Part shown: one piece after another, positions 23,601 through 37,280 of the stretch
How positions within the stretch are numbered: position 1 is the first letter of the stretch
How the letters are laid out: the number at the start of each line of letters is the position of its first letter
DNA from: Bactericera cockerelli
Taxonomy: Eukaryota; Arthropoda; Insecta; Hemiptera; Triozidae
Length of the DNA: 64,000 nt
Direction of reading: 5' to 3'
NCBI GenBank assembly: GCA_024516035.1
Contig: CM044957.1
Location: forward strand, 45,736,530 to 45,800,529
Program-made: the position numbers and the translations under genes
The notes under the pieces: generated by a model
What the model saw: only the letters and a program-made list of their open reading frames with translations
What the model was told of the DNA's origin: nothing
Databases searched by the model: none

Positions 23601-26600
23601 ATTAATAAATTCAGAATTAAAACAATCGCACTATGTTAATAGTAAATATTTCAAATAGAGCTATGATGGCAGTCCTGTAGTTAGCAGACTCTGGGGTGAG
23701 GTTCATCTTCACTTTCTAGAAAGTAAAAGAAGCAAAGACGAATGAAATAAAATTAATAAATTCAGAATTAAAACAATCGCACTATGTTAATAGTAAATAT
23801 TTCAAATAGAGCTATGATGGCAGTCCTGTAGTTAGCAGACTCTGGGGTGAGGTTCATCTTCACTTTCTACAAAGTAAAAGAAGCAAAGACGAATGATAAA
23901 AAATAAATAAATTCAGAATTAAAACAATCGCACTATGTGTATAATAAATATTTCAAATAGAGCAATGATGGCACTTTCTAGAAAGTAAAAGAAGCAAAGA
24001 CGAATGATAAAAAAATAATACATTCAGAAGTAAGACAATCACGCGTTCTTATTAATAAATGTAATATTTTAAACAGATATGGTATGTACATTTTTTGCGG
24101 AGGGAAAAAATTGCACTTTCAAACACATCGGCAGCATGAAATCTCGCCTTTTTTATACTGCCCGATTAAGACTTAAAGTCCCATTATTCCAGCAGCAAGA
24201 CCAAGACGTATTATTATGTGGTAAAAATCCCAAATGGGAGGATAACTTGTCATGTCCCGGCTGGGTTTCGAACCCGCAACCTCTGGAATCTCTGGATTCA
24301 CAGACAACAATAACAATTCATGCATTTTTCGTCTTTTAGTCTATTCGGTCCGTCTAATAGTTATTAGGAAATAAAAAAAATAAGGGAGGTTCCTCCCTCC
24401 AAAGAAGGTAGTAATACATCTTATTAAACGGCCTGTGAAGCCAACTTTTGATGTAGGAAAGGTATTTTCTAGCCACTCCTTATCCGTAAGGAAATGTATA
24501 AGTATAAGTAGTGATTTATTTAGACTGTCAGCGAAAGACAGAAAGTCCCATTATGCCAACAATTTAACAAAGCACATCTTTTTATATTTGATTTTTTAAG
24601 GGTTATTGAATAGGCATCTGTGGTAAACTATGTCACAGGTTAGAAGCATGCAGACTCGACCCTCTAGACAAACTTAAATCAATATTCACAACATCTATAA
24701 TAATAATAATATCGCCTTATTTATACTGCCCGATTAGGACTATCAAGTCCTATTATTCCAGCAGTGAGCCCAAGACGTATTATTATGTGGTAAAAATCCC
24801 AAATGGGAGGATAACTTGTCATGTCCCGGCTGGGTTTCGAACCCGCGACTTCTGGAATCTTTGGATTCGCAGAGTGCCGCCTTTACCACTGAGCTATTGG
24901 GACAGACTACATCTTGATATGAGTGTTGATAAATATAAAGAAAGGTGTAAGAAAATATTAAATATAAATTGAATCAATAAAGGTAATCAATATAAACATT
25001 CGTGCACATAACGGGAGATCCCAGATCAAAAATCCACCTGAAATAGCGTCTCAGCTGGCGGTGCAGAGGGGGAATGCAGCAAGCATGCTTTCGGCTCTTC
25101 CCTCAGCTGAGTTTGTAGAAGTCTACGATCTATAATTTAATTATTGTTTTATTTACATTTAAATAAATATACCATTACAAAATATTAGGCAGTATCACAA
25201 ACTACGTGTGAATATTAAACAACAAACAAAACTCACTTCTAGAATGTCGACAAACAGGTCGACCGTCTTGATTCCATTCTCACTGTTCTCATCCACCACC
25301 TCGATCGTGTAGCTATCACCCAGGTTCTTATACAGACATCGGATCGCCTGTTTCGCCTGCTTAGGCGTGCCTTTCTCAATCATGTCCTGGCAGATGGGAA
25401 CCAGAAGCTTCATCTCCTCCTTGAACACCTCGCCTGTAAGAGAATGCAACACTTGATTCTATTAATTATTTCAGAGGGAAAATTCAAACTCAATATTAGA
25501 TACGCGTATATATATTTCAATCCATTACTTCTGTGCACTATCACATCTATTGAAGGTTGTATATTTGATCCATGCCACTGACATGTAGTAGAGTTCCAGT
25601 AGAGGGAAATAAGTGCAATCTTAAAGAGAAATAAATTAGTAATAAAAAAAACTAAAATGTAGATAGAAATTATACTAAAATATTCAAATATTCTCTTAGA
25701 AGCCCTTTAAAGCTTAGGAGAAGTACCTTTGAATAAATGTTTCTTTATAAAGAAAATAAATAAATAAAACTATTAAAAAAAAAATATAATGTGAAACAAT
25801 CACGAGGAAATAATAATAATATAAAAAAAATACTGTGCATTGGTAGTCAAGTGGTTAAGACGTTAGTCTGGTAATCCAGGTATCGTAGAGATCCGTTGGT
25901 TCGTATCCCACCCAATGCATGAATTTTCCTCATTAACTAGAGTATGTGACCACATAATAATAGCACTCCGAGGGCTAGGTGGTAGAAAATGCTTTAAGTA
26001 TTATCCTCGCCTGGTGGTTACCTTCCACTAAAGAGTGCTATTATTATTATTAAAATAATCCAAGTATCTTTTCTGTAGCTAGATACGTAAAGGATTGCAC
26101 TTAAGTAATAATATTTTTCTGTTCCAAGTCAGGTCAGCTATTAGAGAAGGTAAGTGGCAGAGAATGCCTCAGGCATTAACTTCGGCCCCGGATTACAAAA
26201 CAATTGTAATTAACAATTAATTATGTTCTTTATTGTTTTGTATATATTTCTAAGTTTTTTTTTAATTATTGTTATTAATTTTAGTTATTAATTTGTTGTT
26301 ATTAGTTATTAATTTGTTGTTGTTGGTGATTGTACCGACCTCAGTAGCTTGCTCAATAAGGCGGCGGACTTGTAACCTGGAGGTCGGTGGTTCAAGTCCG
26401 GGTTTCAGCGTAAATTTAGTAAAGCGAGTTTGAGTAGTTGTGACATCACGAAAGTGATTAAACACAAATATTATGATAACTTTTTTTGTTGTAGATTGTT
26501 ATGTAAAAAAAAGTGTAAAAAAAATAAAGAAAAATAAGGTAGGTTTTTAGTGGGTGGAAATCCTCCACCACAGGTCAGACTGATTATTACCTAAAATAAG

Positions 26601-29600
26601 GGTTGGGTGGAAGAGATTGTCATAGGCAATAACCCCGCCCTTTAGTTAGGAAATATGTATATATTTTTTACATGACAGACATAAAATAAGGGTTGGGTGG
26701 AAGAGACTGCCATAGGCAATAACCCCGCCCTTTAGTTAGGACATATATGTATAATTGTATATATTTTTTTCTATTTTTTTTCTTGTGTTATTTTATTATT
26801 ATTGTCAATTTTTATATTTAATTTTTACCATTATTTGTCTGTATAATTATATGTTCTACTAATAAAGAGTTTCTAAATAAATTACCCAGAGGCTTGTATT
26901 TGCCCAGGAAGCTGAGGACAGAGAACACGAGGGGGGCCACAATCTCGTATAATAATAATAATGATTCTTACCCAGAGGCTTGTATTATTAACTGATTATT
27001 ACCCAGAGGCTTGTATTATTAACTGATTCTTACCCAGAGGCTTGTATTATTAACTGATTCTTACCCAGAGGCTTGTATTATTAACTGATTCTTACCCAGA
27101 GGCTTGTATTACTAACTGATTCTTACCCAGAGGCTTGTATTATTAACTGGTTCTTACCCAGAGGCTTGTATTATTAACTGATCCTTACCCAGAGGCTTGT
27201 ATTATTAACTGATTCCTTACCCAGAGGCTTGTATTATTAACTGATTCTTACCCAGAGGCCAGAGCTTGTATTATGAACTGATTCTTACCCAGAGGCTTGT
27301 ATTATTAACTGATTCTTACCCAGAGGCTTGTATTATTAACTGATTATTACCCAGAGGCCAGAGGCTTGTATTATGAACTGATTCTTACCCAGAGGCTTGT
27401 ATTATTAACTGATTCTTACCCAGAGGCTTGTATTATTAACTGATTCTTACCCAGAGGCTTGTATTATTAACTGATTCTTACACAGAGGCTTGTATTATTA
27501 ACTGATTCTTACCCAAGGCTTGTATTATTAACTGATTATTACCCAGAGGCCAGAGGCTTGTATTATTAACTGATTCTTACCCAGAGGCCAGAGGCTTGTA
27601 TTATAAACTGATTCTTACCCAGAGGCTTGTATTATTAACTGATTATTACCCAAGAGGCTTGTATTATTAACTGATTCTTACCCAGAGGCTTGTATTATTA
27701 ACTGATTCTTACCTAGAGGCTTGTATTATTAACTGATTCTTACCCAGAGGCTGTATTATCAACCTGATTCTTACCCAGAGGCTTGTATTATCACCTGATT
27801 CTTACCCAGAGGCTTGTATTTGCCAGAAACTCAGGACAGAGAAGACACAGGGTCGCCACTATTTAAAAGACTAGCGCGTTGACCACTTACCCAGAGGCTT
27901 GTATTATTAACTGATTATTACCCAGAGGCTTGTATTATTAAACGATTCTTACCCAGAGGCTTGTATTATTAACTGATTCTTACCCAGAGGCTTGTATTAT
28001 TAACTGATTCTTACCCAGAGGCTTGTATTATTAACTGATTCTTACCCAGAGGCCAGAGGCTTGTATTATTAACTGATTCTTACCCAGAGGCTTGTATTAT
28101 TAACTGATTCTTACCCAGAGGCTTGTATTATTAACTGATTATTACCCAGAGGCCAGAGGCTTGTATTATTAACTGATTCTTACCCAGAGGCTTGTATTAT
28201 TAACTGATTCTTACCCAAGGCCAGAGGCTTGTATTATTAAACTGATTCTTACCCAGAGGCTTGTTATTATTAACTGATTCTTACCCAGAGGCTTGTATTA
28301 TTAACTGATTCTTACCCAGAGGCTTGTATTATTAACTGATTCTTACCCAGAGGCTTGTATTATTAACTGATTATTACCCAGAGGCCAGAGGCTTGTATTA
28401 TTAACTGATTCTTACCCAGAGGCTTGTATTATTAACTGATTCTTACCCAGAGGCCAGAGGCTTGTATTATTGACTGATTCTTACCCAGAGGCCAGAGGCT
28501 TGTATTATTAACTGATTCTTACCCAGAGGCTTGTATTATTAACTGATTCTTACCCAGAGGCTTGTATTATTAACTGATTCTTACCCAGAGGCCAGAGGCT
28601 TGTATTATTAACTGATTCTTACCCAGAGGCCAGAGGCTTGTATTATTAACTGATTCTTACCCAGAGGCCAGAGGCTTGTATTATTAACTGATTCTTACCC
28701 AGAGGCTTGTATTATTAAACTGATTCTTACCCAGAGGCCAGAGGCTTGTATTATTAACTGATTCTTACCCAGAGGCTTGTATTATTAACTGATTTTACCC
28801 AGAGGCTTGTATTATTAACTGATTATTACCCAGAGGCTTGTATTATTAACTGATTATTACCCAGAGGCCAGAGGCTTGTATTATTAACTGATTCTTACCT
28901 AGAGGCTTGTATTATTAACTGATTATTACCCAGAGGCCAGAGGCTTGTATTATGAACTGATTCTTACCCAGGCTTGTATTATTAACTGATTCTTACCCAG
29001 AGGCTTGTATTATTAACTGATTCTTACACAGAGGCTTGTATTATTGACTGATTCTTACCCAGAGGCCAGAGGCTTGTATTATTAACTGATTCTTACCCAG
29101 AGGCTTGTATTATTACTGATTATTACCCCAGAGGCTTGTATTATTAACTGATTATTACCCAGAGGCTTGTATTATTAACTGATTATTACCCAAGGCCAAG
29201 GCTTGTATTATTAACTGATTACTTACCCAGAGGCTTGTATTATTAACTGATTATTACCCAGAGGCCAGAGGCTTGTATTATTAACTGATTCTTACCAAGC
29301 CAGAGGCTTGTATTATTAACTGATTCTTACCCAGAGGCTTGTATATTATATTTACAACAGTGTATTTCTATACCCAGAGGCTTGTATTATTAACTGATTC
29401 TTACCCAGAGGCTTGTATTTATTAACTGATATTCATTACCCAGAGGCCAGAGGCTTGTATTATTAACTGATTCTTACCCAGAGGCCAGAGGCTTGTATTA
29501 TTAACTGATTATTACCCAGAGGCTTGTATTATTAACTGATTCTTACCCAGAGGCCAGAGGCTTGTATTATTAACTGATTATTACCCAGAGGCCAGAGGCT

Positions 29601-32600
29601 TGTATTATTAACTGATTATTACCCAGAGGCCAGAGGCTTGTATTATTTACTGATTCTTACCCAGAGGCTTGTATTATTAACTGATTCTTACCCAGAGGCT
29701 TGTATTATTAACTGATTCTTACCCAGAGGCTTGTATTATTGACTGATTCTTACCCAGAGGCTTGTATTATTAACTGATTCTTACCCAGAGGCTTGTATTA
29801 TTGACTGATTCTTACCCAGAGGCTTGTATTATTAACTGATTCTTACCCAGAGGCTTGTATTATTGACTGATTCTTACCCAGAGGCTTGTATTATTAACTG
29901 ATTCTTACCCAGAGGCTTGTATTATTAACTGATTCTTACCCAGAGACTTGTATTATTAACTGATTCTTACCCAGAGGCCAGAGGCTTGTATTATTAACTG
30001 ATTATTACCCAGAGGCCAGAGGCTTGTATTATTAACTGATTATTACCCAGAGGCCAGAGGCTTGTATTATTAACTGATTCTTACCCAGAGACTTGTATTA
30101 TTAACTGATTCTTACCCAGAGGCCAGAGGCTTGTATTATTAACTGATTCTTACCCAGAGGCTTGTATTATTAACTGATTCTTACCCAGAGGCCAGAGGCT
30201 TGTATTATTAACTGATTCTTACCCAGAGGCCAGAGGCTTGTATTATTAACTGATTCTTACCCAGAGGCCAGAGGCTTGTATTATTAACTGATTCTTACCC
30301 AGAGGCTTGTATTATTAACTGATTCTTACCCAGAGGCTTGTATTATTAACTGATTCTTACCCAGAGGCCAGAGGCTTGTATTATTAACTGATTCTTACCC
30401 AGAGGCTTGTATTATTAACTGATTCTTACCCAGAGGCCAGAGGCTTGTATTATTGACTGATTCTTACCCAGAGGCCAGAGGCTTGTATTATTAACTGATT
30501 CTTACCCAGAGGCTTCTGATTCTTACCCAGAGGCTTGTATTTGCCCAGGAAGCTGAGGACGGAGAACACGAGGGGCGCCACTATCTCGTCCTCGTGCTGC
30601 AGCATCTGGAGCAGCGCCTGGACGGAGCTCCGCTGCATGAAGTGGCAGGGGTGCACGTAGGAGAGCATGATGAGGAGCCGCAGGCCTCGCTCCCCCGCGG
30701 TGCCTGGGTGCAGGCCAAGCTCGTCTATCAGGTTCCCGTGGCCCAGGCACTCGTGCACGTAGGAGATGAGGATCGGGATGGCCTGGGGGAGATGGAGACG
30801 TTTTAAAAAAAAAAGGATGGAAACGTTTAAAAAATAAAAGTAGGGATGGAGACGTTTAAAAAAAAATAGGGATGGAGACGTTCAAAAAAAAAAAGGGATG
30901 GAGACGTTTTAAAAAAAAAAAAAAAAAGGATGGAGCCGTTTTTTTTTAAAAAAAAAAGGGATGGAGACGTTTTTTTTTTAAAAAAAAAGGGATGGAGACG
31001 TTCAAAAAAAAAGGGATGGAGACGTTTAAAAAAAAAAAAAAAAAAAAAGGATGGAGCCGTTTTTTTTTTTAAAAAAAAAGGGATGGAGACGTTTTTTTTT
31101 TTAAAAAAAAAGGGATGGAGACGTTAAAAAAAATAGGGATGAAGACGTTTAAAAAAAAAAAAATATTGATGGAGACGTTTAAAAAAAAAATAATAGGGAT
31201 GGAGACGTTTAAAAACAAAAAATAATAATAATAGGGATGGAGACGTTTAAAATAATAATAATAATAATAATAGGGATGGAGACGTTTAAAAAAAATAAAA
31301 TAATAATAATAGGGATGGAGACGTTTGAAAAAAAAAAAAAAAACAAAAATAGGGATGGAGACGTTTAATAAATAAAAATAGGGATGGAGACGTTTAATAA
31401 ATAAAAATAAAAATAGTGATGGAGACGTTTTAAAAAAAAAAAAAAAATAGGTAGGACATTATTGTTATTTGCTTTTTTACTTATTTCTTTTGTCTTTTGT
31501 CATTTATACTGTTACCATTGTACTTTGTAATCCTAATAAAGCTTTAAAAAAAACAATTAATTATGTTCTTTATTTTTTCTTGTACATATTTCTAAGTTTT
31601 TTTAATAACTGTTATTAATTTGTTGTTGTTGATTGTTATGTAAGAAAACAAAGGTGCACGTAGGAGAGCATGATGAGGAGCCGCAGGCCTCGCTCCCCCG
31701 CGGTGCCTGGGTGCAGGCCAAGCTCGTCTATCAGGTTCCCGTGGCCCAGGCACTCGTGCACGTAGGAGATGAGGATCGGGATGGCCTGGGAGAGTTGTAA
31801 AATAATAATAATAATAATAGGGTGGCGTCATCGTGAACGATGGTAATAATAATAGGGTGGCGTCATCGTGAACAATGGTAGCCAGGCACTCGTGCACGTA
31901 GGAGATGAGAATCGGGATGGCCTGGGAGAGAGGGAGACGTTTAAAAAAATAATAATAGTAGGGTGGTGTCATCGTGAAAGATGGTAATAATAATAGGGTG
32001 GCGTCATCGTGAAAGATGGTAGCCAGGCACTCGTGCACGTAGGAGATGAGAATCGGGATGGCCTGGGAGACATGGAGACGTTTTTAAAAAATAATAATAA
32101 TAGGGTGGCGTCATCGTGAAAGATGGTAATAATAATAGGGTGGCGTCATCGTGAAAGATGGTAATAATAATAGGGTGGCCTCATCGTGAAAGATGGTAAT
32201 AATAATAGGGTGGCGTCATCGTGAAAGATGGTAATAATAATAGGGTGGCCTCATCGTGAACGATGGTAGCCAGGCACTCGTGCACGTAGGAGATGAGAAT
32301 CGGGATGGCCTGGGAGACATGGAGACGTTTTTTTAACATAGGTACTCAAATATGTAATGTATTTAGTTTTAAAATTTGGTACATACAAACAATAATAAAT
32401 GAACAGAGTATAATTATACAATCATTCATTTTTTTTATTTTACTTAACGCCCTGCAAACGAGAGCAATTAATAAGTAAAATATCTTAATAAAAATGGTAC
32501 CTGAAAAAACAATAATGAATTTTTATAGACCCATGACAGCAAACAAGCAATAATAAATGAACATAATACGAGTATACAGGGTGTCCCACCAAACTTGGAC

Positions 32601-35600
32601 ACCTCAAATTACTCGGCCCCTGAAAGAGTTTTTGAAAAATAAAAAATCCTAGGGTACATGGTCTAATTATGCAGTTTCAGTCATGAAATTTTTTTAATAC
32701 AGGGTGGTTCAAAAGTCAGAAATTGAGGTGTCAACTTTCGATTTTCAAATGGATTGACCTGAATTTTATTTGATAATTTTACTTTTAAATGGTTCCTGAG
32801 TACTTTTTTAAACAAAAATTTTACATACAGGGTGGTTTTTTTTCGACCAATTTTTTTTCTAAATCTCGAATAACTCAAGTTTGTTTAATTTTTTCGATAA
32901 CAAGAATAGAGAGTGTTTGTGTAATGAAAGCACGCACTTTCAATTGGCATCAATTTTTTTTATACAGGGTGGTTCACAAGTGAAATAATGACTTGATTTT
33001 TTTTTAAACTGAGTTTTTTTAATTTTTTATTTAAGATTAATAATTCTAACCTAATTTTACACATTTTTTGTCAGTCATATCGAAAAACAAAACTAAAGTG
33101 TTGTACAGGGTGAGACATAATTTTTTTGTAACACCCTGTATATGGGCAGTCAAAGAGACGTAAAATTAAATATAAAAACTAAATGTGCAAGAAAAACTTC
33201 GATTTTTAATTATATAAAAAAATTATGGTGTTTTAACTAATATTGTCACATGGACCACCCTGTAGATATTTTCTTAAAACATCATATGGGTAGTCGAAAT
33301 TGTCTAAAATTCAACGAGGAGTCCAAATCTGAAAGAAAAAAATGAATTCAAAAAGCCATTTTCAATTTTGTGTCTACACCTACCTACTTTTTATTTCTAG
33401 TTTTAAAATCATTCAGTGTGTACACCAAATTGAAAATGGCTTCAAAATTGGTGTTTTTTTACTTGTTTTTCCCCACGATTCGAAGTCTTCGTTGAATTTT
33501 ATACAACCTCGAGTACCCACATGATAGTTTAAGAGAATATCTACAGGGTGGTCCATGCGACAATATTAGTTAAAACACCATAACTTTTTGATATCATTAA
33601 AAATCAAAGTTTTTCTTGCACATTTAGTTTTTATATTTGATTTTACGTCTCTTTGACTGCCCATATACAGGGTGTCACAAAAAAATTATGTCTCACCCTG
33701 TACAACACTTTAGTTTTGTTTTTCGATATGACTAACAAAAAATGTGTAAAATTAGGTTAGAATTATTAATCCCAAATAAAAAATTAATAAAACTCAGTTT
33801 TGAAAAAAATCAAGTCATTATTTCACTTGTGAACCACCCTGTATAAAAAATTTTGATGCCAATTGAAAGTGCGTGCTTTCATTACACAAACACTTTCTAT
33901 TCTTGTTATCGAAAAAATTAAACAAACTTGAGTTATTCGAGATTAAGAAAAAAAATTGGTCGAAAAAAAACCACCCTGTATGTAAAATTTTTGTTTAAAA
34001 AAGTACTCAGGAACCATTTAGAAGTAAAATTATCAAATAAAATTCAGGTCGATCCATTTCAAAATCAAAAGTTGACACCTCAATTTCTGACTTTTGAACC
34101 ACCCTGTATAAAAAAAAAATTCATGACTGAAACCGCATAATTAGACCATTTACCCTAGGATTTTTTATTTTTCAAAAACTCTTTCAGGGGCCGAGTAATT
34201 TGAGGTGTCCAAGTTTGGTGGGACACCCTGTATACAGTTAATAAAAATGGTAACTGAAAAAAATAATGATTTTTTATAGACCTATATCAGCAAACAAACA
34301 AAAATAAATGAACATAATACTGTTACCCTCCATTCACTGGGAATTGTACCAGCTACATTGACCTCACCGATCCTGGGTAGGGCCGGAAATCTGGGCTTCT
34401 ACTACTAAAATTGCTTGTAAATGAATTGGGAGGGTACAAAAATTGTTTTATTAGGTATTTGTTTAAAAAAATCAATGGCTTCTATCCCCTTTTCCCTAAC
34501 TATATCTCTTATACATAATTACTCGAGCACATTGACCTTGAATCATTAGAAGAACGTAGAGAAATAGAATTTATGAAATTGCTCAAAAACATATTTACAA
34601 ATCATGCAGTAAGCCCGTACATACTAGAAAAAATAGAAATTAGAATTCCAAATGAAAGGATAAGATATAGCGGAAATATATTTTTATTACACAAAAAAAA
34701 AAAAAAAAATGTCATGCATACAAGTCACCTATCATATCTGCTATGGATAATGTAATCGGAATAATGGGTAGACGCAATAGGCTTTGTTTCGACTGAACTT
34801 GTGAGAGAGGGCGACCAGGGGCGGGCTGACGTCAAGAGGTGTTCACTAGAGATCGATGAGCGAGACTCCTGAGAGCGATGGTGTGACTCGGGAGTACTAA
34901 CTGACTTGTCCCTCTTTTCTTAGGTTTATATACGAGTGTTTATCGATGGTACATTCCACATTCCTTGATAGACTTGCTCCTATGATCTGATTATTGTATT
35001 ATCAGATCATATGAGTTATCTTCAGATTAAGTGGTTCAAGTACCATGTTTTGGCAAGGTGTCACTGTTATCTTCCATAGTCTTTATCTGAAGCCTATGGA
35101 ATTTCTTACACTGATGTTATTCGCGGATGGCAGTGTTACTGTCCCTATGACACCTCCCCAAGTAACGCGAGCTTTGCCCCTAAAGCGACCTGACCGACCT
35201 CCTCACTTTGTCTCTATATTTATTGTTTACATTTTAGTTAATCTACATACATGGGTTTAATATAATGAACATTATTATACATGGTAATTTAAATTTTATA
35301 GGTGCAGGTGGGCCCTAGTCCGTCCTTTCTCTGCTTGTCGGTGTCTATCGTGTTGTTGCTGCCGCTGGTGCTGTGTCGGAGCAGCTTGTTTCGTCTGGAG
35401 GTGTGTGCGTGTGTGTTTCTCGGAGGGTCACCCTTGCTTGTAATTTTCTGTGACGTTTTCTCGGTGTTTTTGTCTTAACTTCTGGTGGGCTGTGTCCGCT
35501 TTTAACCTAAGGGTCCTGGGTTCTGTAATCGGAATAATGGGTAGACGCAATAGGCTTTGTTTCGACTGAACTTGTGAGAGAGGGCGACCAGGGGCGGGCT

Positions 35601-37163
35601 GACGTCGAGAGGTGTTCACTAGAGATCGATGAGCGAGACTCCTGAGAGCGATGGTGTGACTCGGGAGTACTAACTGACTTGTCCCTCTTTTCTTAGGTTT
35701 ATATACGAGTGTTTATCGATGGTACATTCCACATTCCTTGATAGACTTGCTCCTATGATCTGATTATTGTATTATCAGATCATATGAGTTATCTTCAGAT
35801 TAAGTGGTTCAAGTACCATGTTTTGGCAAGGTGTCACTGTTATCTTCCATAGTCTTTATCTGAAGCCTATGGAATTTCTTACACTGATGTTATTCGCGGA
35901 TGGCAGTGTTACTGTCCCTATGACAATAATAATATTCAGGATAAAAATAAGAGACCAGAAATATTTTATTATTTAAAAAAAAATTATATGTTGATAAACT
36001 CAACATTATTCAACGACACTTGATTAAAAAAAAAAAAATACCTGAGAGTCAATGAGGCAGGAGGTGGTACGTTCCAGCAAGATCTTGATGTTGTTATAGT
36101 ACAGGTTAGTCATGACGGGATTGCCCAGCTTTCTGAGCACAATGGTGGTGGCTACGAGGCATTCCTTACAGGACACATCCGGTTTCGACAGCAGTTCCAT
36201 GGCTGAGAAGTATACAGGGTCATTGTTTAGAAGTGAGTCACTCGCAATGTGAAGTATACAGGGTCATTGTTTAGAAGTGAGTCACTCACAATGTGAAGTA
36301 TACAGGGTCATTGTTTAGAAATGAGTCACTCGCAATGTGAAGTATACAGGGTCATTGTTTAGAAATGAGTCACTCGCAATGTGAAGTATACAGGGTCATT
36401 GTTTAGAAGTGAGTCACTCACAATGTGAAGTATACAGGGTCATTGTTTAGAAATGAGTCACTCACAATGTGAAGCATACAGGGTCATTGTTTAGAACTGA
36501 GTCACTCACAATGTGAAGTATACAGAGTCATTGTTTAGAAATGAGTAATTATTCTTGTATGTAATTGACCGACCTCAGTAGCTGTATCGATAAGGCGGAG
36601 GACTTGTAACCCGGAGGTCGGTGATTCAAGTCCTGGTTTCATTTCAAAAATGAGATAATAATAATAATACTTTTTGGTGGAAGGTAATCACCAGGTAAGG
36701 TCGCTTTTTCTACCATCTAACCCTCAGAGTCTTATTATTACGTGGTCACAAACTCAAATTCATGAGGAAAAATTCATGCACTCGGTGGCATTCGAACCAA
36801 CGGATCCCTAAGCTACCTGGATTACCAGACCAGCGCGTTGACCACTTGACTACCAGTGCACAGTGTATTATAATGTCATTGAGTGTATGTCAAATTTCAT
36901 TGTAATACACCTGTTTTGACATACATTGAGTGTATGTCAAATTTCATTGTAATACACCTGTTTTGTATAGGTGTAGACTATCTTAAACTAGCGGGTTACA
37001 CCCGCCGCTTCGCCAGCCCATCAAACACACACAACGCACACACACACACACCCACCCACACACCCACACACCACACACACCCACACACACCACACACACA
37101 CACCACACACACACACACCACACACCACACACCATACACACACACCACCACCACACACCAACA

Positions 37164-37194
<31 letters not shown>

Positions 37195-37243
37195 CCACAC
37201 ACACACACACCACACACACACACACACACACCAACACACACCA

Positions 37244-37280
<37 letters not shown>

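Noticed and set aside
26882..30526. CRISPR-like regular repeat array
   Set aside because: Repeats are contiguous with no unique spacers, contain a splice donor, and the genome is eukaryotic.
31592..32038. 148-codon - strand frame mixing PDS5-like and Tyr-rich sequence
   Set aside because: A run through exon 10 edge copies and the GTCATCGTGAA repeats; the embedded YVHEC pieces are duplicates, not a separate gene.
32681..34140. 65-70-codon frames with Lys/Arg-rich peptides in the foldback arms
   Set aside because: They are the same arm sequence read twice in inverted positions; no transposase motif is visible.
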